DNA from: Cryptomeria japonica
Lineage: Eukaryota > Streptophyta > Pinopsida > Cupressales > Cupressaceae
NCBI RefSeq assembly: GCF_030272615.1
Contig: NC_081410.1
Span: 191,913,619-191,977,618 of the forward strand
Direction of reading: 5' to 3'
Length of the DNA: 64,000 nt
A program made the translations under genes and the position numbers. The notes beneath the pieces were generated by a model. It worked only from the letters and a program-made list of their open reading frames with translations, did no database searches and was not told the origin of the DNA. This document shows, one piece after another, positions 44,796 to 55,799 of this stretch (the stretch's first letter is position 1; every line of letters begins with the position of its first letter).

Positions 44796-46454
44796 TGTGT
44801 AGGGGAAAAATCGAGACTAGGTTAACATGTCCTAATCCTACCTTTTGACACACATTACGGAATACGAAAGAGCCTAGAGGTATCACACAATTGGCTACTT
44901 CTTCTTGTGAAAGAGAGAGCCACGGGCTACCTATTAGGATTTCTATTCCTTCGTTGAAATTGAAAGATAAAATGATGCAAGTTCAAGTCCTAATCCCAAA
45001 ATGCATGTACAAACGAATAACAAGATTGCAGAATTGAGATCAAACAATGAACAGCTATAAATACAAGGATGAAATAAGAATGCAGATGCGTACCCAGAGT
45101 CAAAATGTGATTGAAAATGTTTGGGACGGGGGTGCGGGCACCACTGTCCTGATACAGTGCCGGAAACTGCTCCTGAAACTACTATCTTACACTCTGGAAA
45201 CTGTCAGAAATGCTATCTGTCAGGAGGACCAGGGCGCCCAGCGCCTCTGTCCCAGGGACCAAGGTGCCCAGCGCCCCTGTCCAGGTAGGACCAGGGCACC
45301 CCATGCCCTTGTCCAGGTCTTTTGCTCTGCAATTTGGTGTGGAGTGCTGTCTCGACCTGCTTTTCCCGGATCTGTCACCTGCGGCGTCGTCCGAGTTCTG
45401 AAACCTGCACTTATATCTGAAAAGGGTATGGGTGGCTATATAGGGTTTTGCCTTAGTCAAACCCCCGCTTCGGTGATTTCCACCTCCACGAATAGCCAAG
45501 TTGTATTGTAAAATGTATTGTGTGTGCAGACCTATTGTGTGTGCAAGGTCCTAAAATGCACGCAAGCAAACTAGAGCAACCTAGAAAGTAAACCCTAATT
45601 GCTTGTAAATGACGATGTAAATGCTCTAAATCAAGATGCAAAGTGATCTAAAGCATGAATAAAGGATATATTGAAGCTTATGCAAAGACATGAAAACAAT
45701 CATGAAATCATACCCAACCCCCAAGGGAGGAGTACAAGCCAATCTTTAGTCGGTAATCTCCTATTGTTCTTCAATGTCTTCCAAGCCCTAAATGGATGAA
45801 TGAAATTGATAAATTCTTGATAGAGGGATTTTGAATGTTGTTGAAGTCTTCAAAGATCTGCTCTTTCACTGCATATGAGGTTCCTGAAAACAAAAATCAG
45901 ATCCCTTCAAATGAAGAAAGAGAGCTCTTATGTATGAAACCCTAGGTCGTAATTTCGTCTTTTGGCCGACCTAGAGATTGAATTTCCCGCCAATTTCTTG
46001 GGGTTAAGCTTTATTTTATGATTGGATTGTGCTCCTAAAATTTTGAGAAAAATGTCCGGGACCATGTGCACTCCGGGTGCCACGGTCCCGACAACTTTTC
46101 ACCAAATTTTCAGGGCCGTCGTATATGATGATTTTAGAGAGAATCTTGAAGTTACAGGTGATTTCGAGATGTTTTGACCCCTGAAACCAAGCCCCCAAGT
46201 TCAAAATAGGACTTAATTAGGGTTTTTGATTAAGTGATGTATTGGAGGAATAAAATGAAAAGGGCACGCTTTAACGAAAGGGCCCAACTTTATGATGTAG
46301 AGGATGATGAAATAAGACCTTAGACCTAATTAATTTGATTAATTAAGTGCTAAAGGAGAAATGCAATGCAAAATGTAAAATGCACTAAGGCGGGTGCTAA
46401 ACTAGGTGTGAAATTGTACCACCCTAGCAAGTGCGTACAATTTACGACGCTACA
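44796..46454 (-). repeat. 3' LTR of Tat element 2 (1,659 bp)
   Basis: Plus-strand TGTGTAGGGG...GACGCTACA, paired with 55800-57457. It differs from the other LTR at many scattered sites (for example AAAAATCGAGAC against AAAAAGCGAGAC), by eye more than the element 1 pair, so the insertion looks somewhat older. The GC-rich GGACCAGGGC units and the CTATATAG box are retained. Confidence 0.93.
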
Positions 46455-46469
46455 TTTAGCCCCCACTTT
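46455..46469 (-). other. Polypurine tract of Tat element 2
   Basis: AAAGTGGGGGCTAAA on the minus strand, identical to the tract of element 1 and placed directly before the LTR. A conserved stem CCCTGTTTC (46687-46695) / GAAACAGGG (46716-46724) lies about 220 bases away, as in element 1. Confidence 0.85.
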
Positions 46470-46949
46470 AGCGGTCATATGAGTACTACGTGCATATGCA
46501 AGCTAAAGTACAGAAAAGTAAACATCATTTGAAAAATGATATATCCATAAGTTGTCGGATGAAGCCCCCAGCGGTATCTACAGTACACAGTTAGGAACCG
46601 CACGCTACAAAACACACGTTAGATCACAAAATCACCTAATGCTTACTAAGGAAAGTGATGAAATTTGTGAGTAGCTATATGCCCCCCCCTGTTTCGACTT
46701 GCTTATTACAGAGGTGAAACAGGGTAGCATGTTTACTTACAACAAATTGTGTAAGAGAGTATTGATGAGGGATGTTCACTGAATAGGCTTCATCAGAGCA
46801 CTTTTTGGAACATCTCGAGAGTAGGGGAATGAAAATACGATTCCTACGCAACAAACGGCTCGAAAATCGCATCTCCCAAACTCAAGTTATGATGAAATGA
46901 GTGATAGAGGAAAATTAGGGTTTCGAAAGTAAAGGTAAAGGAATGAAAG

Positions 46950-46955
46950 TATATA
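46950..46955 (+). promoter_or_regulatory. Possible TATA box of the antisense PMD gene
   Basis: AGTATATACTTTG lies 82 bases before the ATG at 47037 on the strand opposite to gag-pol, a suitable spacing. It is a short AT-rich word, so chance occurrence is possible. Confidence 0.3.
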
Positions 46956-47036
46956 CTTTGAAAGTGACATTTGCATTTGTCACTTTGTTGATTTCAGAAT
47001 ACTGTTCATTGTAGTGGAGCCCACATAGCCATCATC

Positions 47037-49488
47037 ATGCCTTCACGATGATCGGAGCGTCCCACGAGGATTGAGATCCTGCGCCAGGCCGTGATCGACG
47101 ACGAGCCACTAGATGAGGTGAGTTGACTGAACATTGACTTTTGATTTTCCGCATTTGACTTTTTGTGATCGTTTGTGGGCCCTGAAGTCTGACCCGGGCC
47201 CCACCCAGGGCGCCATGGTCCCTGTGGGGCGCCATGGTCCCCTCAGGGCGCCATGGTCCCTGACAGGGCGCCATGGTCCCAATCAGGACTTGGCAAGGGA
47301 TTTCAGGGTAAGCATACGATGTTCGACAGTTTGCATGAGTGATTTTGATGATCGAGTACTGATTACAGTTATGTTTTTGTGTTGCAGGGTCTCCCATACA
47401 TGAGAGAGAATACAGCGGGACAGATTCTTCGCAGTTTGCGAGATCAGGTTCTACAGCTGACTCAGGCAAAGAGAGACACATTGTCAATCGTGGGATTATG
47501 GTATGCGATCCTCATGCCAGCCATTCGGTTCCATCCTGCGATGCTGATGGCACTGATGGAGCAATGGGATCCTGACACATGCACATTTCATCTTCCAGTA
47601 GGGGAGCTGATGGTTACACTTGAGGATGTGTACCGCATACTTCATCTTCCTATCAGAGGAGCTACTGTTACATACGCGACCGATCGGTCAGTGGAGGACC
47701 ATCAGAGAGAGCAGGTATATTACATAGGGAGAGTCATGCCGAGCGAGACGAGAGGTCGCATCATGGTCAGCTGGCTCTTACATCCTACAGGAGAGGTGCC
47801 CCTTGTGAGACGCCTTATGATCGCCATCATAGCACTAGCCGTCTGCCCTAATGGGCGAGGTACGCATATGCATGGGGGTCTCACATGGTGCATCAGAGCT
47901 ATGGAGAGACATAGGAGAGTATATGCTTGGGGTCGGAGTATGCTTGCACATCTCTATCACGACCTTGAGGAGTATGTGTTTGGACAGGGTTGCAGCTTGA
48001 TGACATGCACACTTCTGCAGGTGTGGATATTTGAGCACTTCACATGCACCAGGCCTGTCGGCTTTCCGATGAGTACAGCTAGCGAGCGACCTAGGGTGTT
48101 TTCTTATCCACTTACCAGCGAGTGGAGATTTGGAGATCTGTTATATTGGAGAGTGATTTTTGATAGATTGACAGCCGAGGTGACAGTATGGAGACCCTAT
48201 CTGCAGATGCACAGATGGGATGGGATGGAGAGACAAATAGCATGCTTACAGAGGAACCACCTACTGTAGGGACGATATTCACATATCATAGTCCCATTCT
48301 ACTTCGACCGAGTATGGAGGCAGTTTGGGCTAGAGCAGTGTGTTCCAGCCGATGTGCCCATCTATACTTGACACTCACGAGTCCTTCCCAGGCCTAGAGC
48401 AGTAGTGAGACTGACGATAGATGACATCGAGACTACAGATATAAAGGGATCTGATCAGGATGTAGTCACTGATTACTCTACAGAGCCTGGAGCACAACGC
48501 AGGTATGTCTCATGGTTTATGAGATCATACCCAGGGCCTATCTTTCCACCAGATCACCCGACAGGCCATCCAGGCCCATGGAGACATGGAGACCAAGATG
48601 AGGACCAGGGATCCAGGTCAGAGGAGCCAGAGGAGGGAGAGGGTCATGAGGAGGCAGGGGATCCTGATCCACCCACAGGAGATTAGCCTAGTGCCGAGGA
48701 GGAGGAGGAGGAGGAGGATGCAGGTGAGGATGCAGACGAGGATGAGGATGAGGATGACGAGGAGGAGGAGGATAGAGATGATGAGGAGGGGTCAGATGTA
48801 GCTCCTCACCATTCAGGAGATGATACCATAGCTCTGGATCCTCCTCTTATTCCCCAAAAGGGGGAACACGAGGCGATACGGAGACCTATTTCTAGTACCG
48901 TCCAACCTACACCCATCATGCACAGATTATTCGAGTGAGGGGAGCCTAGTAGTTCCCAGTCACAGATGCTACCATATCATGATCCCTACTGGCGTGAGGG
49001 AGATCCAGGTATAGTAGGTTTATGTTGATTGATTAATGTTTTGATGATATAGAATGGTACTAATATAAAAATCTGTTCTACTGCTACAGCTAATGTGCAG
49101 GAGTGGCGTTCCCTGATTCAGCAGGCAGTGACAGACATTTCCACGATGGCACAAATCCCCAGTTCCTCACAGATTGCTTATAGGCCTTAGGGGAACGCGG
49201 GTAGGCATGAGGACTTGTTTTCCCCATTCCAAGTATAGGTAGACATATGGAGGGAGAGAGAGAGTCCTATCAGAGGACCTTCAATGGGCGTGACGGGATC
49301 TAGCAGCTGCTCAGGCCGAGGCTACTTCCTATCGCACGATCCTTATGGATAGGGATCGTAGGAGTTCCTCTCGGAGTGACTCGCGGTCTATATCGCGCTA
49401 CACACCTATGGGTCCACCTGCACGGCCGGATCAGGAGGGAGCATCTAGTCGACACTCTCCAACCACCAGCCCTAGGGATAGGAGATGA
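47037..49488 (+). pseudogene. Plant mobile domain (PMD/MAIN-like) gene carried antisense in Tat element 2
   Basis: Three exons fit together in phase. Exon 1 is 47037-47117 (donor GAG|GTGAGT). Exon 2 is 47388-49008, after acceptor TTTGTGTTGCAG and ending CCAG|GTATAG. Exon 3 is 49090-49488, after CTGCTACAG. The product would be about 700 residues. The PMD signature lies in exon 2: a long N-terminal helix region, TCTFHLPVGELMVTLEDVYRILHLPI (about 47577-47655), then Trp/Arg-rich segments to about 48250. An acidic Glu/Asp/Gly tract (48560-48790) and a Ser/Arg-rich tail follow. Stops occur at 47049, 48267, 48369, 48684, 48936, 49188 and 49236, with a frameshift near 49290. PMD proteins such as MAIN and MAIL1 act in plant gene silencing and genome stability, and PMDs are known in mobile elements. 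Here the antisense position protected its introns from splicing in the genomic RNA. Confidence 0.8.
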
Positions 49489-50083
49489 TTTTATGATGTA
49501 GGATAGGTCACATTTTGGATGTACAGTGACCTATATTTGTATACGATCCACATATATATATATATACATGCTTCTCGTTGTCTCAAATGTGTTATCTTTA
49601 ATGCTTAAAACAATGTATATTTTGCTTTGATTAAATCTAATACATTTGGTAGATGTACATGTATGTTCAGGATTTAATTTCCATGTGATTGATTTCTCAA
49701 TGCTCCATGATTAAATTGATACATGTGTGACTTAATTAAAATATTTAATCAAGTACTACATTGATGATAGGGAAGAAATATGCATTAAGTCTAAGAATCA
49801 TATAACTAATGTGATATAATTTTGAACTTAAACACAACATGATACAATCCTACTTAACGCATAAGACATTGTATAATATGCTAGCATAATGGAAATGTAA
49901 ATCTTTTACAATTACATTAAATGAATTCAAGACAAACTATGAAGTAAGGAGACACACTTGTCAAGAACGAAGCAATATAGATTAAACACCATAACATTTA
50001 ATTCTATTTTGCTCTAATTAGAAGATACTAACATATTACCTAATGTTGAAGAACTGAAAAGAAGATAAATAAGGAATGAAGAA
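49489..50083. other. Non-coding spacer of Tat element 2
   Basis: AT-rich DNA between the convergent ends of the PMD gene (+) and the integrase (-), beginning with a short (AT)n run near 49555. No further gene seen. Confidence 0.6.
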
Positions 50084-51243
50084 TTAAGCATAATATCTAC
50101 GCAAGTGCATAGCATTGATAGGTTCTTTAAGAGGCGTACCATCTACATCCGCTATTTTGTAAGCACCTGATCCATAATCTTCAATAACGATGTATGGTCC
50201 AAGCCAATTAGGACTAAATTTTCCCTTTTCTGCAGGTAAGGCATTCACATTGCGCTGATTCTCATAGAGGACTAAGTCACCTACTGAGAAGGAATGTTGA
50301 ATAACCTTATCATTATAGCTTCGTTGTAGAGTTTTGTGATACACTTGAATATGCTCAAGAGCGTTTATACGCTGTTCATCAAGCATCTCAAGCTGTTGAA
50401 GTCATTGTTCTCTATAAGAGTCATCATCTACTATACCTTTGAGAGAAACCCTGAGTGATGGAATCTCTAACTCTAAAGGCATAATAGCATCAACACCATA
50501 AACAAGATTATAAGGAGTAGTTCCTGTAGCAATTCGTACACTTGTTCGATAGGCCCAAAGAGCATAGATTAGCTGATTACTCCAATCCTTACCATGCTTA
50601 TTCACGATTTTGCAAAGAATTTGTTCAATTATCTTATTGGATGATTCAACTTGACCATTTGACTGAGGATAGTATGGTGTAGAAAATCGATGTTTGATAT
50701 GATACTTCTCGAGGAATTTCTTCATGTCCTTGTTCTTAAATGATGTCCCATTATCTAAGATTATAGTGGAAGGTATCCCGAATCGAGAAATAATGTTTTC
50801 TAGAAGAAATTGACAAATCACTTCAGCAATAGTAGAGCGAAGGGGAATAGCTTCTACCCACTTTGTAAAGTAATCTGTTGCAGTTATAATGAAGGTGTGT
50901 CCTTGAGATGAAGGAGGAGAGATTTTACCAATGAGATCCAAACCCCATGCGGAAAAAGGCCAAGAAGATACTTGAGAACGAAGTTCTTGGGCAGGAGCAT
51001 GAATTAGATTATTGTGTTGTTGACATTGATGACATTTCTTAACAAATGAAAAAGAATCCTTCTGCATAGTTTGCCAATAGTATCCCATACGAAGTAATCT
51101 TTGAACCAAGGATTTGCCTCCGAAATGCCCCCCACAGGCACCTGAATGTGCCTCTTCAAGAGCAACGGGGATTTCCAATTTGTTAAGACAGCGAAGGAGA
51201 AGACCGTCATAACCCCTTTGGTAAAGGACATTAGAAGAATGAT
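50084..51243 (-). pseudogene. Integrase of Tat element 2 (D,D35E), broken by one stop and one frameshift
   Basis: Numbered from 51178, the zinc-binding HHCC set is H11, H18, C49, C52. The catalytic triad is D81 (GLDLIG), D142 (LDNGTS) and E178 (NGQVES); the last two are separated by 35 residues, the retroviral/Ty3 pattern. The frame stops with TGA at 50404-50402, then continues in the same frame to 50084 with the C-terminal KFSPNWLGPYIV (GPY/F) motif. Upstream, a one-base deletion near 51234-51238 shifts this frame relative to the RNase H frame. The TGA is explained by a CGA-to-TGA change. Integrase would insert the cDNA and create the 5-bp duplication. All catalytic residues survive, so the copy died recently relative to older relics here. 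Confidence 0.92.
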
Positions 51244-52992
51244 ATATCTAGCAGACAGCTTGCAGATTCTAGCCCTAGTGTTCCTATTGGCGGAATCAAG
51301 AAAGGTACCATCGGTCAAATATCTTACAATATGCGAATACCATTCGTCTAAATCTACAAAGTCACAACATGTTACCAAGCTAGAATCGTCTACAATAGCT
51401 GGAGAAATAAGGTTGTGAATAACAAATTTAAGATCAACCATAGGGTCCTCTAAAGATACAAGAGAGGCCACACATGCCATTGCATCTGCATGTCGATTAT
51501 CTTTTCGAGGAACCGGTTCCATGGTATAAGAATTGAATTTTTGTAATAAAGAGATGGCAAGATCTTTATATTGTGATAATTTGTCTTGTTTTGCTTGATA
51601 CAGTCCTGTTACTTGCCTTATAATCAATTGCGAATCTCCATAAATATGTATGTGTTTTATGTTTAGAGCTAAGGTTGCTTTTATTCCTGCTATAAGAGCC
51701 TCATACTCAGCAATGTTATTGGTACATAGGAAATTTAGACGATAGGATAAGGGAATAGATTTCCTTGTAGGAGAAATCAGAACAACACCTGCCCCCGATC
51801 CCGTATGACACTTAGAACCATCAAAGTATAATTCCCAAGTTTCATCTTTCTCTATAGAAAGAATGAAGTCATCGGGGAAAGACTCAGAATTAGGGAAGGA
51901 GAAAGGTGAAGGGGCATCAACTAAGTGGTCAGTCAATGCTTGTCCTTTAATTGCTCTTTGTGAAACAAATTTAAGGTCAAATTCGGTTAACATCATAACC
52001 CAATTAGCTAGGCATCCTGATAAATCAGTTTTAGAGAAAAGATGCTTCAAAGGATCAAACTTTACCATGACGTGGACTTCTGAATTTAAAAGATAATGTC
52101 TCAATTTCTGAGTCGCAAACACCAAGGCCAAGCATTGTCTTTCTATTGCAGAATATCGGGTCTCATAATCGAGTAAGGTATGACTTATGTAATAAATCAA
52201 ACATTCCTTACCATCTTTATCATGTTGTGCCAACAATGCTACAAGAGCATGAGAGGAAGTGGCTGTATACAGAAGGAAGGGTTTAGAAGGTTTGGCAGTT
52301 TGAAGAATAGGAGGACTAGCCAAATACACTTTTAAATCTTCAAATGCTTGCTGACAATCTTCGTTCCATTGAAAAGTGATATCCTTTTTAAGAAGTTGAG
52401 TAAAAGGAAAAGTACGATCCGCAAGTGGAGATACGAACCTATGAATAGCTTGAATCTTTCCTTGTAAGCTTTTAAGTTGAGACACATTTCTAGGAGGTGG
52501 CATGTTGACAATAGCATCTATTTTCTTAGTGTCCACCTCGATCCCATGATGCGAAACTATGAATCCTAATAGTTTTCCACTATCCACACCGAAAACACAT
52601 TTTCGGGGATTCAAGCGCATGTGATATTTACGAACTCTTTCAAAGATTTGATGAAGGATTTTAATATGATCTATGTGAAGAATGGATTTGGCTAAAATAT
52701 CATCAACATAATCCTCTAAAATCTTATGCATATAATCATGGAAGATAAGGGTCATCGCTCGTTGATAAGTTGCACCGGCATTTTTAAGTCCAAAAGGCAT
52801 CATTATCCAACAAAACGTACCCCAAGGAGTGGTGAAAGCGGTTTTAAATTGATCTTGAGGGTTAATGAAAATTTGATTGTATCCTGAAAAACCATCCATG
52901 AAGGATAACAAAGCACGTCCTGCCGTAGAATCAACTATCATGTCAATGTTTGGAAGGGGGAAATCATCTTTTAAAGAAGCCCTATTTAAATC
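51004..52992 (-). pseudogene. Reverse transcriptase and dual RNase H of Tat element 2
   Basis: It continues the upstream polyprotein frame after one TGA at 52995-52993. Numbered from the internal Met at 52941, the reverse transcriptase active site is YVDD at 78-81, with FMDGFSGYNQI at 14-24. A first RNase H-like region (about 190-335) has LYTATSS where a catalytic Asp is normally found, so it is probably degenerate. A second, separate RNase H follows (about 366-495), with D374 (LYFDGS), E412 (AEYEAL), D436 (YGDSQL) and D486 (RHADAM), a complete active-site set. The double RNase H marks the Tat lineage. The frame then runs out of phase after about 51240 because of the deletion in the integrase linker. 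Confidence 0.93.
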
Positions 52993-55629
52993 TCAAAAAT
53001 TGGTACACATTCTTATTTTGTTATCTGGTTTAGCCACAGTGACAATGTTTGAAATCCATGGGGAATAGTCAATAGGGCGAATAAATCCAGCCTCCAATAA
53101 TTTTTCAATCTCAGCCTTAACAAGCAGAGCCACCTTAGGATTCATTTTTCGAATCTTTTGTTTCACGGGCTTAGCATCAGGGACTAAGACAATGTTATGA
53201 GTAACAATCTTAGGATCTATACTAGGCATGTCAGAGTATGTCCAAGCAAAGATCTCAGGGAATTCATGCAATAAATCTTCATATTGTTTTTGTTCCTCTT
53301 CATCCAAACATTTTCCAATTTTAATAACTTTCTCTTTATTGCAAGGATCCATCTTAACATCAGTGGTGTCACTTATGAGAAGATTACTTTGTTGAGGAGT
53401 ATCCTTTAACTGAGGGAATTCTTTCACAATCTCATCATTAGCAATCTCTTTTCCAAAATAGGCTTCAGTGTTCAAACAATAAGAGAGTCCCCTATTGTGA
53501 TGATAACGAGGAAGAGTGTCATAGGCTCCCAAGAACTCAGCTAAAGCATCATCGGTAGGGAAGATATCCAAAGCATAGTCACACGAAGGATCCCCATCAA
53601 TATACTCAAGGTGTTGCAGGGATAGAGATGTAGAAATAGCATTAACACTAATACATGGTCTTTTAGAAGCTTTAGTGCATTTGCAGGGATTATAGCCAAG
53701 TCCAAAGGCATAATTGTGAAAATTAGTCTCTAGAGGAACTTTTATCCCTTGTTCATGAGCACCACAACCTTTTCCATGATACCCATGCTTAGCAAAAATG
53801 TGAAAACCACGACCATAACGATCAGCCATTTCAGAAAGAGAAGGTGGTTTTTCATAAGATAAAGAATCAAACTCTTCATAATTAGAGGTGTGAGGAGAAG
53901 AAGTTTGAGAAGCGGCCACAAAATTATTACTCATAGGTTCAGGTAAGATTGACTGATTTTTAGTTTCTTCCTTCTTTTCAACTTTAAGCTCTCTAGAAGG
54001 AACCTTATATTCACCTACAAAGGTAGGATTGAAATCAAGAGATCCCCAATCGTCTTCTGTGAGAACCTTCTCAGGATCAAAATCTTTCTTATGTGCAGAT
54101 TCAAGTCGAGAAGAATCTTCTTCAGGAGCTCCAGACTCATCCAAAGAATTTTGATCATCAGAGAGCGAAGATTCATCGATAGGTATCTTGTTTAAAGATT
54201 CATCACTAGACGAGGATGGCTTAGAAGAACCCCCTTTGGAAGTAGATGTTTGTAGACAAGCTTGGAAATTAGTATCACCTATCAAGGTATATGTCTTATT
54301 GTTATAGATAAATTTAACTTGTCTATGCAATGTAGAGGGGATAGCTTGCATACTGTGAATCCAAGGCCTCCCTAATAACAAGTTGTATGTTAAATTTCCC
54401 GACATAACATGGATAGGAGTAGGCAAAGTAACAGGTCCTACTGTGAGAGGTAAGGTGATAATACCTAATGAAGTCTTAGCCACATTGTCAAAGCCTCGAA
54501 TGGGACGAGAGTAAGGCTCAATGAGGGATGCATCCACATTCATTTTATGCAATAGATTAATGCTACACACATTAAGGCCAGAGCCATTATCTACTAGTGT
54601 TCGTCTTATAGCAATGTCTTTCATGATAACCACAATCATCAAGGGATCATATTGTTGTTGAATTTCACTAGTAGGCAACTCATCTTGGGTAAACACAATT
54701 TGAGCTTTAGGAGTCATCACAGAGTTAACTAAAGATGCTATATTACTAGATGTATTCGGCGGAGGAACATTCAAATCTTTCAAGGAATCTTGTAACATTC
54801 CATGATGAGCAGAAGAAGTTTGAATCAAATCCCAAAGGGATATCTTAGCAGGGGTAGCTTTAAGTTGTTCTATGAGATCATATTCCTTACCTATAACTTG
54901 CGAAATACGGGGAGCTTGTGGAAGAATTGGTTGAGGATTAGGAAGAGAAACTGGAATAACGGGAGGAGGATTAGGCTGCCTATTATTTCTGGTGTGATAA
55001 GTATGGGCAACCGCATGATAACTCTCTCTAGTTAATTGCTTGGCATAACTATAAGGACTTATAGGTTTTCTTCCTTGCACGGTGATAATTGGTTTATTCG
55101 GAGTACGAAAGGAATCATGATCATACCCTCCTTGGATAGTAAGCAGAGGTGATTTAGGAACTTGAAAGGTGGGAGAAGGATAAGCACCTTGGACTTCAAA
55201 GAGAGGCTTGTTATGCTCATTCAAGTTTATCATGTTAACCAATTTAGAAGTCTTGTTCTTGTTTAAAGATTTCGATAAAGCCACAAACTCATCAAGAGCA
55301 TCATCCAACAAAGCATGATCATATCGATTAAAAGGTCTATCTTTTGAATCAAAAGGAGACATCTCCTCATAGAGGGGATTATTGAAAACAACCATGTTAC
55401 TAGATTTAGTGGAAGAGTTGATAGGAATGTACCTTTGAGAGGAACCATTCGACTTATCTTTCTCATCACATATAAATGGCATAGTAACAAGGTTTATGAG
55501 TTTTTGGTAAAATGAAGGTTTGGCATCTTTAGGGTTCAAAAACTCATCTAAAGCTTCATCTAATTCATCTTGGCTATACTCATAATAATCATCAAAAGCA
55601 TGAACATTTTGCAAATAAAAATCTGACAT
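52993..55629 (-). pseudogene. Protease/G-patch polyprotein N-terminal part of Tat element 2 (878 codons to a stop)
   Basis: ATG at 55629 lies about 150 bases inside the primer site. Residues 1-140 are acidic and show no capsid or CCHC motif. Three VQG motifs lie at 141-186. The Tat spacer SLWDLIQTSSAHHGML is at about 264-279 and the protease VDNGSGLN at 346-353. LLLGRPWIH is at about 417-425, DDWGSLDFNP at 526-535, a G-patch at about 598-632, and the start of reverse transcriptase from about 765 to KIRMCTNF at 878. The stop (TTT TGA GAT) falls in a conserved reverse transcriptase block where the motif is usually NFRDLN, so CGA changed to TGA. In an intact relative one frame would cover protease to integrase. 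Capsid must come from elsewhere, or the family has lost it. Confidence 0.9.
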
Positions 55630-55776
55630 TTTGAAATAAAGGTTGCATAAAATTTAAACACACAATGCAAAGAAACACACCTTTTTTTTTTTTTTTTCTT
55701 TTAATGAAAATAAAATGAAAACACACTAAATCTAGATCTAGATCTAACAAATGCAATTCAAGAAGAAGCAATGATA

Positions 55777-55796
55777 GATTCACGTCGGGTTCACCA
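55777..55796 (-). other. Primer-binding site (tRNA-Trp) of Tat element 2
   Basis: The plus strand reads GATTCACGTCGGGTTCACCA, 20 bases identical to the 3' end of plant tRNA-Trp with CCA, as I recall that tRNA. It lies three bases from the 5' LTR edge at 55800. Confidence 0.88.
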
Positions 55797-55799
55797 AAA

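Noticed and set aside
47379-48269. Independent host PMD gene
   Set aside because: It lies between the LTRs and the ATAAC duplications of Tat element 2, so it is part of that element.
52332-52517. Second minus-strand frame within the reverse transcriptase
   Set aside because: Out-of-frame shadow of the RT/RNase H coding region.
55777-55796. tRNA-Trp gene
   Set aside because: Only the 3' 20 bases including CCA are present, next to an LTR; it is a primer-binding site.
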